Shown: piece after piece, positions 12,367-24,575 of the stretch | How positions within the stretch are numbered: position 1 is the stretch's first letter | How the letters are laid out: each line of letters begins with the position of its first letter | Source: Climacium dendroides | Lineage: Eukaryota > Streptophyta > Bryopsida > Hypnales > Climaciaceae | Length of the DNA stretch: 64,000 bases | NCBI GenBank assembly: GCA_950106755.1 | Contig: OX467090.1 | Span: forward strand, 11,469,489-11,533,488 | Reading direction: 5' to 3' | Translations under genes and position numbers: made by a program | The notes under the pieces: generated by a model | What the model was told of the DNA's origin: nothing | What the model saw: the letters and a program-made list of their open reading frames with translations, nothing else | Databases searched by the model: none

Positions 12367-12530
12367 CTAATAGTGTGGTTGCTCTTATAAAGACATTATA
12401 TCAAATGGAATAATTGCAACTATATGATTCATTTGAATGAAATTAATATAATGTAGGTTCATCAATTTGCAATGAAGTGGGATTGGGGGAATTAGGTGGA
12501 TCCCCCCAAATCGTGCCGTGCCTTAAACTA

Positions 12531-12670
12531 CACCCTAAAATAAGCCCCCAAATGGTATAAATATATTTTGAAAATTGCACCTCTGTCTTTGCAGTTCTTC
12601 CACCCTAAAATAAGCCCCCAAATGGTATAAATATATTTTGAAAATTGCACCTCTGTCTTTGCAGTTCTTC
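12531..12670 (+). repeat. Perfect 70-bp tandem duplication
   Basis: Units 12531-12600 and 12601-12670 are identical by eye, each starting CACCCTAAAATAAGCCCC and ending TTTGCAGTTCTTC. Each unit carries TATAAATATA and a TTTGCAG acceptor-like word. The lack of differences implies a very recent duplication or an assembly artefact. Confidence 0.9.
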
Positions 12671-12982
12671 CAAGAAGCATTGGCCTACATTCTCCTAAAT
12701 TCCTTAAAAAGTTTGATAATACATGGCTTCACACTCCATTCTTTGGCTCCATGAATGCATGAGAAAATCATCAACTAGAAGAAGAAACCTACTTGTAGTT
12801 CCTTCATGTAATTTAGTTGTCTATTTTGTGTTTAGGTTTCATTACTAAATTCTCTCCTCCAAAGCAACGCCCTCAACTTTCCATTATTTGTTCTTGGTTC
12901 ATTCTTGAAATAAACTATGGGTATTTAAAAAAAAAGGAAAAAACATTGGTTGCTTTGGAATTTGTAACTGGCTTCTAAACTC

Positions 12983-13116
12983 AAAGAACATGAGGATTTA
13001 ATAACACGTAAAAGCTTGTCAAAGATTAAAAAAATATGCTTGCATTATTAAATCCTCATGTTATTTCAACACATGTTAGAGATTAAAGATCATGTTATTA
13101 AATCCTCATGTTCTTT
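12983..13116 (+). repeat. Inverted repeat with 23-bp perfect arms
   Basis: The arm at 12983-13005 (AAAGAACATGAGGATTTAAT then AAC) is the exact reverse complement of 13094-13116. A third partial copy (ATTATTAAATCCTCATGTTA) lies at about 13042-13061. It is a small foldback element in a gene-free region. Confidence 0.85.
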
Positions 13117-14572
13117 CATGTGACTCACAAAACACAAGGATATAAGATCAAGGGTTTAGGAACTTGCATATTTTTTAAAATACTATCAACACAATTGCAC
13201 CTACATGTCCTTTACTTATGATACCTTGGAAGGGGGGGCTTTTGAATGTGACCACTCTTTTTCTATATTACCTATGAGTGGTTTCAAACACTCTACTTTC
13301 AAAACTTTGTACCCCTATTGTGGTCTCATTTTTGTCAAAATCAGAAAATTACTTCCTTTTCTACACATCTCTCTGCTCTGCTGTATTCACTATTCACTAT
13401 CCTTCAAATTACCCACAGCCCCATTTGTGGCGCTTTTGAGTGTACCCACCTACCGTCACTCCCCTTCCTGCATTGAAAACATCTTTCTCCCCATTTTACG
13501 AAGTCCCATTGGTCATCTCCAAGGTCTAGTATTCAGAATTTCAGATGTCATCAAACTCTGAAGTTCGATGAAGCGTGGAGTCTAATATTAAATGGAATAG
13601 TACTGCTGCCTACCAGCATCCAGTGCACAATTTGTGCCGCCAGCAGAACTGTGTACCTAACATTTATAGCCACGTTGTCAAATTCTCAAGAACGACAAAA
13701 GGAAAAAAGCACTGCTCTGACAGTCATAGTTTTAGTGCTTCACTCGTCCTCTACCTTGGTGTAATTTGAACGGAGGAGGACAAGCCCGTGGTTGAACGTA
13801 CAGAACATGCAGCACCACAACTGTCCGATCAGAAGCAAAAAGACAAACAATAAGTTTTAACTGAAACAGCTCATGAGCCTACGCTGACTCACAATGCAAC
13901 CTTTCAAAGGTTTAGGTTCATGTACTGAAAGGTACAGTACAACAAAAAAAGTACATTAGTCTTCATTTCAGAAGACATAACTTTTACTTCGTTATGTACA
14001 TATAACAACTTGACATTTACAACTAAAAGCATTCAGATTGCATCAATGCAATATGGACAAGATGGAATTCTAATACCCTGGAGTTGGCTTCTCTCAAAAG
14101 CAATCCACCCCAGAAAGTATCCTCCTAGCTTGGGCAATAAGAAAATTCTCTCTCTTATTGTCTCATTCTCATATCCGATGGCGTCGAGTTCTTCCCACTC
14201 AGAACATGCTACGTCAAGAAAGAACTCGAGTATCCCGGATGCTCAACATGTATTTCGATGCCCAATAGATCCTGGCATATCTTGAATGAAACAGTTGATA
14301 CTCTTCCGACTATTACAGCCAAAGTGTTGAACCTGCTAACCACAATGCAGCTTCAAAACAGTCCAGAAGAGAGAGAGACAGGGCGGGTAACACCGCTCTA
14401 AACGCAAGCAGAAAATGCATTCCAGCACCGAAAAAGAGAGAAAGGGAGGATGACAGAAAGAAAGAATGAGAGGAGGCGGGTAGATTGCTCTAGAATAACG
14501 TAAGCAGCAAAATGCATCGAAAAAGAGGAAAGAGAATGAGACAATGAGAACATGCTCACATGGCTATTGCAC

Positions 14573-15253
14573 CTACTGATCCGCTTGGAATTCTCCCCCC
14601 CGAATCTCCTTCACAGTACCCTGCGGACAATACTCCGGAACCCTAAAAATATTCATCAACGGCTGTCCCAGCTTCAGCGTCCCCGCATCGAAATAGTAAG
14701 TAAGACTAGGGTTAGGAAACACGAACGCGCAAGGTAACCCCCCCTCCACGGTTTCTAACCACGCATGCATCGTCTGAGGAAACCGAAACCGATTACACTT
14801 CACCCCCTTCACCTCCTCCACACCAACAAACACACCATGCGACACCCAAGTCGGCGGGACACTCCCAACGTCAGGAAACGTGAGCTCACATTTCCTCTCC
14901 AAGGGATCCACTTCGAACGTCCCTTTACTATTCTCCAGAATGTAGCACGGCCCGGGACTCCCACGGGAAACGCAGTGAGAGGCAGTCTTCCCGTGGATGA
15001 TCGCTTGCTGCTGATTCCCCCAGTCGTAGAGTAAAAGACCAGTTGCAGAATCGTTGTCAGTTGTGAAGGAAATCGTGAACTCCGATGGCCATGGAGTCGC
15101 TTTCGGAGTCTCTGGCTTGTGCTGGTTAGGAATCACCAATTTCTTAGCTAGAAGCGGAGCCAGCTCTTCACGGCTTAAAACCCTGACGTCGACAGCGTCC
15201 GCACTCCACAGCAAGAAACAGAGGACTAACGTGAAACTACGAATAATCGCCAT
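14573..15253 (-). CDS. Secreted At4g14100-like protein (uncharacterised plant family), single exon
   Basis: The intronless frame gives 226 residues from the ATG at 15253. An upstream in-frame ATG at 15292 would add 13 hydrophilic residues ahead of the signal peptide, so I prefer the internal start. Residues 1-20 (MAIIRSFTLVLCFLLWSADA) form a clear signal peptide, and the product is likely secreted or luminal. The mature part resembles Arabidopsis At4g14100: TPWPSEFTISF, LLYDWGNQQQAIIHG, PPTWVSHGVFVG, KCNRFRFPQ and a C-terminal SLTYYFDAGTLKLG...NIFRVPEYC. Several cysteines suggest disulfides. The Arabidopsis protein has been labelled a putative glycosyl-group transferase without firm biochemistry, so I assign no reaction. 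The gene stands alone in a repeat-rich region. Confidence 0.8.
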   Translation of the reverse strand: MAIIRSFTLVLCFLLWSADAVDVRVLSREELAPLLAKKLVIPNQHKPETPKATPWPSEFTISFTTDNDSATGLLLYDWGNQQQAIIHGKTASHCVSRGSPGPCYILENSKGTFEVDPLERKCELTFPDVGSVPPTWVSHGVFVGVEEVKGVKCNRFRFPQTMHAWLETVEGGLPCAFVFPNPSLTYYFDAGTLKLGQPLMNIFRVPEYCPQGTVKEIRGGEFQADQ

Positions 15254-16278
15254 TCTGTTCGATTCCTCTCGAATCCTCTGGAAGCCACACAAAATGTCTA
15301 AAATCGAATTGTGTTTGAAACTTGGAATGCGAGCTCAAGAATTGGCGATTTCGAACTAAAAAACTCTCTCGTGAAACCCTAGAATGAGAGCGCTACAATG
15401 AGAGATGTTCTGTGTGCAATTTGGTACTCTTGTTTGTTGAGGTTCCGAAGAGACGGAGCCGAACCGAATTTGAAGCAGTGGACGGTGCAGGCAACCGAGT
15501 TAATCTAAAAAAAACATGTGAATGCTATCGACGCAATTGTGACTGAAAAATTGGAGATGAAGAAGAAGAGAGAAATCGGGCTGTGTGTTGGTAAATGCTA
15601 AGTAGCGAGAAGGACGGGAAGCGTCGAAGCGAGGACTTCCGCCATAGCTGAAGATGCTTGAAGAGTCTGACGCTGCTTTGGAGCATGGACAACGCATGCT
15701 CTGTGTACCCAGCGGTGTTCCTGGCGTGAGTGCATCTCCACCCGCCCGTTAAAATCAGGCCGGGAACTGGACGTATATTGAGGCCAATTTACAGGGAGAA
15801 TCGGTGACCTACCTTGTGAGTGCGTGTGACACTACTTTACCAAAGTCACATGGTCTATGAGGTAATTAAATTAGTGTAGGTTGAAATATTATTGATTTTC
15901 ACAAATGTTTTGTATTGATTCTACAAATGAATTTTTTTTTTTAGTTTTTCTCCTCCACTAATAACACAAATTAGTGAGCATAAGATGAGCTATCTTCTTT
16001 TTCCAAATTGTTGGTTCAAAATCAAAACTAAAGACAAATTAACAACCTTTTTTTTCTTTTGGGAGTTGAGAATAAAAATATAAGGAATAGATGAAATTGA
16101 TATATAAGAGAAAACTATGGGTATTGAAACTAAAAATTCTATATTTGTCAAACAAAATAATATCAATGATCTTTAATGCAATCTAATTGTGTCCAAATTA
16201 CATTTAAGATTTATTCAAGTAATATAAAAATTCAATGTGCTAAACTCATTTTATCAATATTATTATTTTATTCATTAT
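15254..16278. other. Upstream region of the At4g14100-like gene
   Basis: About 15254-15760 is relatively GC-rich and probably contains the 5' UTR and promoter of the minus-strand gene. It includes TGAAACCCTAGAATG at 15371-15385, a telo-box-like AAACCCTA on the plus strand. After about 15.8 kb the sequence becomes strongly AT-rich with no recognised gene. Confidence 0.5.
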
Positions 16279-17064
16279 ACTAGCGGTTGGCGCTTGCTAT
16301 GCTACACATTCATCATTAGAATTTCATTAGAATTTTTATGTATTAGATAGAATGCAGAGCAAGAATTTCAATAAATATTTCGATAAAAATTACTAAAATG
16401 TTCATATAATTTTTTCAATAAATAGGCATATACTAAAATAAACAATAGAAATTTAATGAATGATGAATGGAATACATGCAATGATGAATACAGTAAAAGA
16501 TACACATACATTAGAATGCATTAGAAATTTGACTCAATTGTTACAAACAATGGCAACCTAAATAGAAGAATTTAAAGGAAAAACTTGTAAATCTCAAAAG
16601 CTTCATGAATAATTTAATTCAAAGCTCACAAAAGCACAAAATCATAGAAATGCAGAAGAAGTATATAGCCAAGAAAAGCAATGGAATTACTACCTTTATA
16701 ATATCACCATATTGATATTTTTTAATATCACTTCAATTGCAACGACTATATTATTTCTACAATATCACCCTTTGTAAAAAGTGATATTATAGAGGTGATT
16801 GTGAATTGCTACTCTAATTCAATAATATCACATTGTGTGAAAAGATGATTTCTATGTATGCATGATTAGAAATATTTTTATGAAATAATTAAAATAATTA
16901 TTTTAAAGACTTATCCAAATCATTATCATACATTCTAGTCAAATATATCAAATTTTTACTTATATGTGATACAATGAATGCGTACGATAGTAAGCACGAG
17001 CCCCTAGTATTAATGGTAGCATTTGTGATATTACAGAGGGAGTTATGATTTTAGTAGTATGATG
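16279..17064. mobile_element. ~0.8-kb repeat element, copy A (terminal inverted repeat GCTTGCTATGCTACRCATTC)
   Basis: The left end is ACTAGCGGTTGGCGCTTGC at 16279. An inverted counterpart GCACGAGCCCCTAGTA ends near 17008, preceded by TGAATGCGTACGATAGTAAG (16976-16995). Homology with copy B continues ~55 bp past this end to about 17060 (TTAGTAGTATGAT). The interior is AT-rich and non-coding, with AATATCACC...GTGATATT foldbacks at 16700-16830. It is probably a non-autonomous DNA element or part of a tandem duplication. Confidence 0.7.
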
Positions 17065-17933
17065 ACTAGTAGTTGGCGCTTGCTATGCTACGCATTCATC
17101 ATTAGAATTTTATAAAAAAATTTATGTATTAGATAGAATACAGAACAAAAATTTCAATAAATCTTCAAATAAAAATGACTAAAATCTTTGTATAATTTTT
17201 TTTATAAGTAAGCATATATTGAAATGTACAATAGAAATTTATTGAATGATGAATGAAACATATTGAATGGTAAATACTATAAAAGATACACATATATTAG
17301 AATGCATTAGAAATTTGACTCCATTGTTACAAAAAATGGCAACCCAAATTGAAGAATTGAAAAGAAAAACTTACAAATCTCAAAAACTTTGTGAACAACT
17401 TAATTGTTGTGAAATCCAAAATTGCTTTAATTGAATAAATTTCTCAAAATCATTTGGTAGTAGCAATAGAAAATTGAAATCATAAAAGCTCAAAGCTCAC
17501 AAAAGCACGAAATCATAGAAGTGCAAAGAAGTGTAAAGCCAAAAGAAGCAATGGATTTGCTACCTCTATAATATCATCCTATGGATCCTCTTTAATATGA
17601 CCTTAATTGCAACAACTATATTATTTCTATAATATCACCCTTTGTAAAAAGTGATATTACAGAAGCGATTGCAAACTACTATTCTATTTCTATAATATCA
17701 TGTTGTGTGAAAATACGATTTCTATGTATGCATGATTGGAAATATTTTTATAAAATATTTAAAACAATTATTTTAAAGACTTATTGAAATCATTATCATG
17801 CATTCTATTCAAATATATTAAATTTTTACTAATATGTGATATAATGAATGCGTAGCATAGCAAGCACGAGCCCCTAGTATTAATGATAGCATTTGTGATA
17901 TTACAAAGAGAATTATGATTTTAGTAGTATGAT
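17065..17933. mobile_element. ~0.8-kb repeat element, copy B, adjacent to copy A
   Basis: It starts with ACTAGTAGTTGGCGCTTGCT at 17065 and carries ATGAATGCGTAGCATAGCAA (17843-17862) and GCACGAGCCCCTAG near its right end. It then shares TAATGATAGCATTTGTGAT with copy A's downstream flank. The interior parallels copy A block by block, so A and B are tandem duplicates that have diverged by many substitutions and indels. No coding capacity. Confidence 0.7.
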
Positions 17934-18211
17934 TTTTTGATATAAACTTAGACAACACAATATCTTATATATAAAATATAATTTTCAAGTGCTATAGAAT
18001 CTTGTTGTACTTTGATATTGATTTTTTGTAATTTGTAATTGGGTGAATATGTTTTACATGGTTTACAAAAGAATTCATCTCTGATCACCACATTCAATGA
18101 AGCCTATAATGTAAATGTAGAAAACAACCATTCAAGAAGAGTTGGCTTCTAGGGTTTTAATCCACAATGAGTCTCTTTTCCTTTCCTATACTATCACTTT
18201 GATTATCCATA

Positions 18212-18455
18212 CTCCTTCCTCCCACTAAAAAACTCCAAATTGGAAATAGTACATGTACCATTGAAACCACTCTATAATAAAATTGCTATATTTATTGATT
18301 TTGATTATTGATCATTGAGCAAGCAATGTGGAATTTTGAAAATTGATGGATTAAGAATTTATTTGAATTCCACATTCAGCTTGTTGAACAATCAAAATCA
18401 ATAAATTGAGAGGTTTAGTGGTACACACTAGAGTTTTTTAGTGGAACAAAAGGAG
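18212..18455. mobile_element. Stowaway-like MITE (244 bp)
   Basis: The element lies between TA dinucleotides (18210-18211 and 18456-18457). It has imperfect inverted ends, CTCCTTCCTCCCACTAAAAA on the left and TTTTTTAGTGGAACAAAAGGAG on the right. Subterminal motifs AGTACATGTACCA and TGGTACACACTAG are also inverted. The TA target and the CTCC(C/T)TCC terminus are typical of Stowaway elements (Tc1/mariner). It is related to 29419-29668 and to the fragment at 28069-28203. Confidence 0.8.
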
Positions 18456-18863
18456 TACTAAATAACTTAAATTTGAAGCCTTGTTGTAGATAGTGCTATA
18501 TCTTGGATCACATAATTACGAAAAGATGTGTTTTTGATAGCAAGTATTCTTCTCTAGCACTTTGAGATCATCCTACTAAATTCTTATAATGATTGAACAA
18601 GAAATTCAAGCATATTAATTTCTAGTTATATTTTTTAGTCTAATCCATCATCTTATATTCAATTTGCATTGATTTCCAAATAAGCAATTAAATTGCAAAA
18701 TCTCTTAATCAATTGTACAATCAAGTTAAATATTCTTGTTAGTCAACTTTTTTATGTGATCTATACAAGAAATGTCTTAGAGGATTGGATGAACCACACT
18801 AGGAGGGAAGGGTACTAGCTAGGATCATAAACCTAGGAGTTTAAGTACCTTCTATAGTATAGG

Positions 18864-19456
18864 ACTAGCAGTTGGCGCTTGCTTTGCTACGCATTAACTA
18901 TATTACTTTCATCAATTTCTCATGTGATAGAATGTAGATTAATAAAGTATGTATAATCTTTAAATGAAAATATTGACATTTTCATACAATATTTTTTGGA
19001 AATACAAATATTGTGCAATAGAAAGTAATTAAAGAAAATATTTATATCATAATTTAAAAAAAATAAATCTTTGCAAACATGAAAACATTGCAAGGACACC
19101 ACTACTTGATAAATTTTTTCACTTACAAACAATGGTGAACAAAATTGAAGAATTGAAATGCAAATTTGTCAAATTACAAAGACTTTGTAAATACTTTGTT
19201 GTAGAATCCAAAATTGCTTCAATCTAACAAAGCTTCAAATCATTTGGTAGTAAAAAAAGAAAATCATAGAATTGTAGAAGTAAAATGAAGTGTGAAGCCA
19301 AGAAATATGAAACCTCCACAATATCACTTTACCTCTGTAATATCACATTTTTACATTGTGTAATATTATAGTGCGAAATGGCCATTGGAACTTTATAATA
19401 TCACACAATGTAAAAATGTGATATTACGGAAGGCCTTGTGATTTTAGTAGTATGAT
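18864..19456. mobile_element. Shorter copy C of the 0.8-kb repeat family
   Basis: It begins ACTAGCAGTTGGCGCTTGCT at 18864 and ends in the shared GTGATATTAC...TTTTAGTAGTATGATG near 19456. It lacks the GCGTAGCATAGCAAGCAC right end seen in copies A and B. The interior holds a strong foldback at 19331-19434. It lies ~0.9 kb after copy B, past the Stowaway-like MITE. Confidence 0.6.
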
Positions 19457-21890
19457 GATATGTATGTTATAAGTACCTTCAATGGTTGTAAGGTATATAT
19501 CTACTTACACCTAGGCTCAAGTTTCACATTTCTAAGCTTATATGCTAACGTCATTATTGAATAAGTTTTTATCTACAAAAATATACTACTGCTTATGACA
19601 AATTGCAAGGCTACCTACGTTGGAGCACACATAAAGATGCATCAAAGTATTCACTCCTATTTAAGTATGTTATGTTTACTATATTGTCAAGTTCATTTCT
19701 AATGAAAAATGGATACAAGTACTCTTTAGTAGCAAGATTTCTTTCATTCAAGCTCATTGTCTATCCAACTAGATTTTTGAAAAATAGTAACTTTAATGTC
19801 CCAAGGAATAGTATTGTTTCAAATAGAGTCCATCTTGAAAACTACTTATTGGCAAGAGATTTCACCATGACTATTTATTTGATCACCAATTGAAAACATT
19901 CATCATCCATATGAAGGCAACAACACATTGTTAACCCATACACATTGTTTCATGATAAGTTCTTTATACTAATTTCATTTGCCCCTATTTGTTGTAAATA
20001 CATAAAATAAGACCTCTTCAAACAAAGACTTTCCATATTCCACTTGTATTAGTGAATGAATAGTTAAAACCTCATTGAAGAGAGGTACCATCCTTATTGG
20101 GGACTTTTCCATCCTTTTTCTCATAGAATTGAATTGTAAAAAGATGTATTTTAAAATGCAACTTAGAATAATAATTTAATGATGGATTTCAAGTAATAAT
20201 TGTAAACTATGATCCATAGATTATATCCATACCACTATATCAATTAGTACACAAACCAATATTTTCCAATAAAATTTAAAGTCAAAAATTAAAAGTTCCT
20301 TCTAAAATTGATTGCCAATTGAATATTTGTGATTTTCATCCCCAAAAATTCTTTAATAAGTACAAATATTAAATTCTAATCATAATTATTTTTTAAGATC
20401 TTTATTTTATTTTATTTATTTAAGTTCTATTTGAAGGATCATTTTTTTAAACTAAAATGTTACTTTCTGAGGCCAACCTATTAGTACCCTTTGAATTGTA
20501 GAATATTTGGAAATCAAAGTTCATATGATCTATACTATAAAAATGTTAAAGAACTAATTCAAGAAAAATTCCAAATAATTGATGGGTGAAAGAACACATT
20601 TTTATAAACTTGAAAATGATGTTTTTACATTCATTAGTTGTTCAAAATTTGAACACTTGGTCTTTAAGGAGTTAAAAGAAGAATTTGGAATATCAATTGA
20701 AAATTATTTAAAAAATTATTTTAAAATGTCAATTTCAAAAAGACAAATTTTACACTTATCTACCCAGTTAAATATAATTGGTATTTTTCCTAAAAAAAAA
20801 TTTATGTTTTAAAGTTTGATGCAATAATTATTACAACAATTAAAGAGATTTAATTGTATGAATCTTTTTTATGAATCAATATTTTATGCGTGAAGGTGTA
20901 CTAAATATTAAAATATAAAATGCATTCTAACTATAAGACCATGCATCAAAAGGAGACGTATAAGTCTATATCTACTTTTTTGCATGCTACTTTTAATGGA
21001 TTGAGATTGTTTTGAATTTTGCTAATTGTTTGAATGAAACATGCCATTATTCACTCATTGGAGGATTTTTGGACTAATTTGGATGAAATTGATGATATTA
21101 TTGAATAGAATATTTTAATATATACTTGACTCTATTAGTGACTCCATTAAATCTAAAACATCAAGCCGTGTCATTGTAATCATCAATCCAAAAAAGTACA
21201 TTGACATAATGAATAAATACATTTAACATTTCTACAAAAAATGAAAGTCATTCATCAGACACTTCAAGTCCTCCATGGTACTATAGGGTTAAAGAATAAT
21301 AAGTAGTCAATGTTGATTTCTATTAGATTATTCTTTTATTCTTAAACATGAAAAAATTATATTTCCTTAATTCTTTAAAAATTGTGGTTACAACTCGGTG
21401 ACTTGTTAACATAATTGTGGTTAATTGCAACCTTTTCTAAAACCAAACCCTACACATTCTTGCCTAATTTGAACTATTCCTATCTACAAGAATCTAGTGT
21501 TATTTTAAGGTAAATATCTTTTCATCACTTTTAAAAATTCACTATGTATTCATATCGTGTCGAAAAAATGTATATGAAGAGAATCGTAAATACTCTTCTA
21601 GCTTTCAACAAGATCCAACAAAAACTTAGATAATTTAACATGTTAAAGACATAAGGACTAAAAAATGTTCAATGTATGATTTTCAAGCATGAAGAATGTA
21701 TTTATTTATCCAAAAGTTTTTCCAATTTTTGCTTGACTACCTTAGTAATAAGAGCGCATCTTTCTATTTTTGGATTAATAACACCATGAATAGCTTATTG
21801 GGATGCAATTTGATGATATTACCTTTAAGTGGAAAGCACCAACCCTAACCTTAATACTTTCCCTAACCTTTAGCTTTATTACATTCCCTT
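19457..21890. other. AT-rich gene-free stretch
   Basis: No gene is supported. Open frames at about 19603-19893 and 20579-20812 are AT-driven and match no family that I recognise. From about 21840 the sequence becomes pyrimidine-rich with CCCTAACC words, which marks the approach to the SSU72 promoter and leader. Confidence 0.6.
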
Positions 21891-22241
21891 AACCTTTTGC
21901 TTTATTTGAGTTTTCATCTTCGTCTTCGTCGTTGTCCTCTTCACTTCCAAAACAACAATTACGTTTCGAACTTGCTGCCATGCTCCTTCGTTGCCTTGGG
22001 CGGAGCTCCTCACTCTGCGTCCGCCATTCCTCTTCTCCAAGTTGAACTTTCTCTTAGGTTTCTCTCCCGTTTTGATTTTAAGTTATAGCGAATTAGCGAT
22101 GCAGTGGAGACTTGCGTATTAGTTTTTTGATTCTGGGGAAATTGAATTAGGTGAAGACTCTTCGGTTTTCTTTTCGGTTTTGTTTTAGGGTTCTTTTTTT
22201 TTGAGGGGGGGCTGAGAATAAGGATTGCGTGTCTGCTGCGG

Positions 22242-24575
22242 ATGAAGCTGCGCCATGCCATGGTGTGCGCCAGCAATCAGAACCGCAGCATGGAGGCGCA
22301 TGCGTTGTTGCAGAAGCAAGGGCTGGACGTGAGCTCGTACGGCACGGGGACGAATGTCAAGTTGCCTGGTCCGTCGGCCAGAGAACCGAATGTGTATCAG
22401 TTCGGGACGCCGTATCGCCAGATGCTGGAGGATCTCAAGAACAAAGACCCGGAATTGTATCCTCTTTTGCGCTTTTGAATGTTGTTACGAATTTCTGTGT
22501 AGCTGCGGACTCTTTGTGGTTTGGAACCTTGTTTTGAGTCCTGATTTTTTCTCTTTGAGAGCGGGTTTTCTTGATTTGACCTCTCAATTGTGCATTTAAT
22601 TAAAATTTCCTGGTTCTGGAGCTGTTTTTTCTGGTGTTGTGAGGCTCAGTTTGTTCTCTTCGTTCGGTTCTTGGGATTTAGGGTTTAGAGGAATCCTGGT
22701 CGATCGGAGGATTATCAGCAAGGAGCTAGGTTATGCCATTTATCCGTCCTCCTACCTGGCGAACCAGAAACGAGATTTGCTTATTTATGAATTTGGTAGC
22801 TATGAATTGGAGCGTCTACAAGTAGCGCCTAGGTTATGCTGGATAACGGTATTCTAATTGGCGAACCAGGAAGTAACACCTTGTGCAAGACAATCATTTA
22901 TTGTCACATACTTGTGTTAGAAGTGAAGCTCACTGGAGAGCCTTTTCCAAACTGCTCTGACACGTAGCCTAGAATAAAATTTCATTTGTTTTCATTCTGT
23001 TTTGACCCTTAAATGACGAAGAGGTCCAGAATTGGCCTCATGTTTATTATCATTTTTTAGTTGGTCTTATAAGACCTTTTGCTCAGTTTTATATTATTTT
23101 TTGACCAACGTATGCAATGTTCTTCTTTGATATGAAATTTTCCCGTCTTAATTATTATTTTTTTAATTCTATTTTTCACAGTATGACCAATCCGTATGTT
23201 TTGGTTAACCGAAGAATCTAATTATGAAAGAATCAGTTGCCCAAATTATCTTATCTTAAAGTGGAATTTGCGTGATCCGTATATGAATTTAATTATCAAA
23301 GAATTAGTTGCTGAATATTCAGTTGAATTAGTTCAGTTATTAGAAAGGTTCTGCCTTGACCTGCGATACACAGGTACAAGCGAAATGGTCTTCTGCAAAT
23401 GTTGAAACGGAATTCCGGCGTGAAGGAATCACCCCAGAGGTGGCAAGACAATGCAGCAGATGGTGCTTTTGATGTGGTGTTTACCTTTGAGGAAAGAGTT
23501 TTTGACATGGTGATCGATGGTAACTACACTCGTCCTTGTGTATACATCTGCTAAGATTCCAAGCCTTGACATATTATGCATTTTAGTTTGAAACTCTACA
23601 CTCAACCCTCTCAAATTGCACACTCTGTAATTTTACATTCCCTGTTTATAATGAGAATCTTTCATGTTGTGATTGGACAACTTCCACATTTCAAGTTTTG
23701 AAGAACACATGTCTTAGTTCGTTTAGAACTGGGATATCTGATGCATTACTTTTGTATCCAAGGGTTAGTAGTGATTGTCGTGACTAGCTTGCATTGATTT
23801 CTGGGTGTAGTAGACATTGATTGTCACGTCTTTCCTTTCCAATCGCAGATCTTGAAAATAGGGAAACAAGGTTACTGAAATTAGCGTTGGTAATAAATCT
23901 GGATGTAAAAGACAACCATGAAGAGGCTGCGATTGGTGGCAAGCTTGCGCTTGACCTTTGCCAAAGGGTAAGGACCCGTCCTCCATTTTACCCGTATAAG
24001 CTTTAGGAAGGTAAGGTTGGTGTTGAATGTAGGAAATGTTTTTAGAACGGTATTCGCTGCCTGATTGATATCATTCCCTCTTTTTTGAGCTAGAGAAGTG
24101 AGTAGGGATATTGCTGCAGACCCGGCATCATAGCCAATGAAGTCTATGTAGTCCAGTGTATTTACAAAGAACGAAGATTGATTGCCCTTGGGATCCTTTC
24201 GTTGTAATTTTTGTGGTAGTTACTGTCCTGCCCTTATGGCAAACCTCACTTGCTCTGCTCTGCTCTCTAGGGTTTGTGAATTCTGATGGCCTTCAAAGGA
24301 GACACTCTAAAGCCCAGGATCAGGGTCTTCAAAGCATCAGCTTTAGAGGGAAGAAATCCTATAGTATTTTGGATCTCCTCCTCCATGTCCGCAATTGTAC
24401 AAACTAGATCCTCAACTTATATACTAAGAGGTGAAACAATGTTCGACACTGACAGATGCTTGGTGATGTGCAGCTCGAAATGGCAGACGCTTGGGAGGAC
24501 GAAATTGATGATATCATCTCTCGTTTTGAAAAGCAACATAGAAGAAGACTGATGTACACAATTCGCTTTTATTAA
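22242..24575 (+). CDS. SSU72: SSU72 RNA polymerase II CTD Ser5 phosphatase, four exons
   Basis: Exons 22242-22456, 23374-23519, 23849-23967 and 24474-24575 join in phase to a 193-residue protein, the family's usual size. The N-terminus MKLRHAMVCASNQNRS carries the phosphatase loop C9-X5-R15-S. Further conserved blocks are MEAHALLQKQGLDVSSYGTG, VKLPGPSAREPNVY, FGTPY, DPELYKRNG, PQRWQDNAADGAFDVVFTFEE, VINLDVKDNHEEAAIGG (probable general acid Asp142), WEDEIDDIISRFEKQHRRRL and the Phe-Tyr C-terminus. It dephosphorylates the RNA polymerase II C-terminal repeats and works with the 3'-end processing machinery in the nucleus. The 5' leader upstream is pyrimidine-rich. No deviation from the family was seen. 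Confidence 0.97.

Larger units (their letters stand above)
10943..14572. other. Gene-free interval with short tandem and inverted repeats
   Basis: No supported gene. The interval holds a 52-bp tandem pair (12263-12366), a perfect 70-bp tandem pair (12531-12670) and an inverted repeat (12983-13116). The portion from about 13.2 to 14.57 kb is less AT-rich and partly purine-rich (GAGAGAGAGACAGGG near 14370). It probably includes the 3' UTR of the minus-strand gene that ends at 14573. The open frames here have no recognisable domains. Confidence 0.6.

Noticed and set aside
14765..15359. Open frames on the plus strand across 14.8-15.4 kb
   Set aside because: They are antisense to the At4g14100-like exon and have no protein features of their own.
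22229..22599. Alternative plus-strand frames overlapping SSU72 exon 1
   Set aside because: Only the frame starting at 22242 carries the C-X5-R-S loop and splices in phase to the rest of SSU72.
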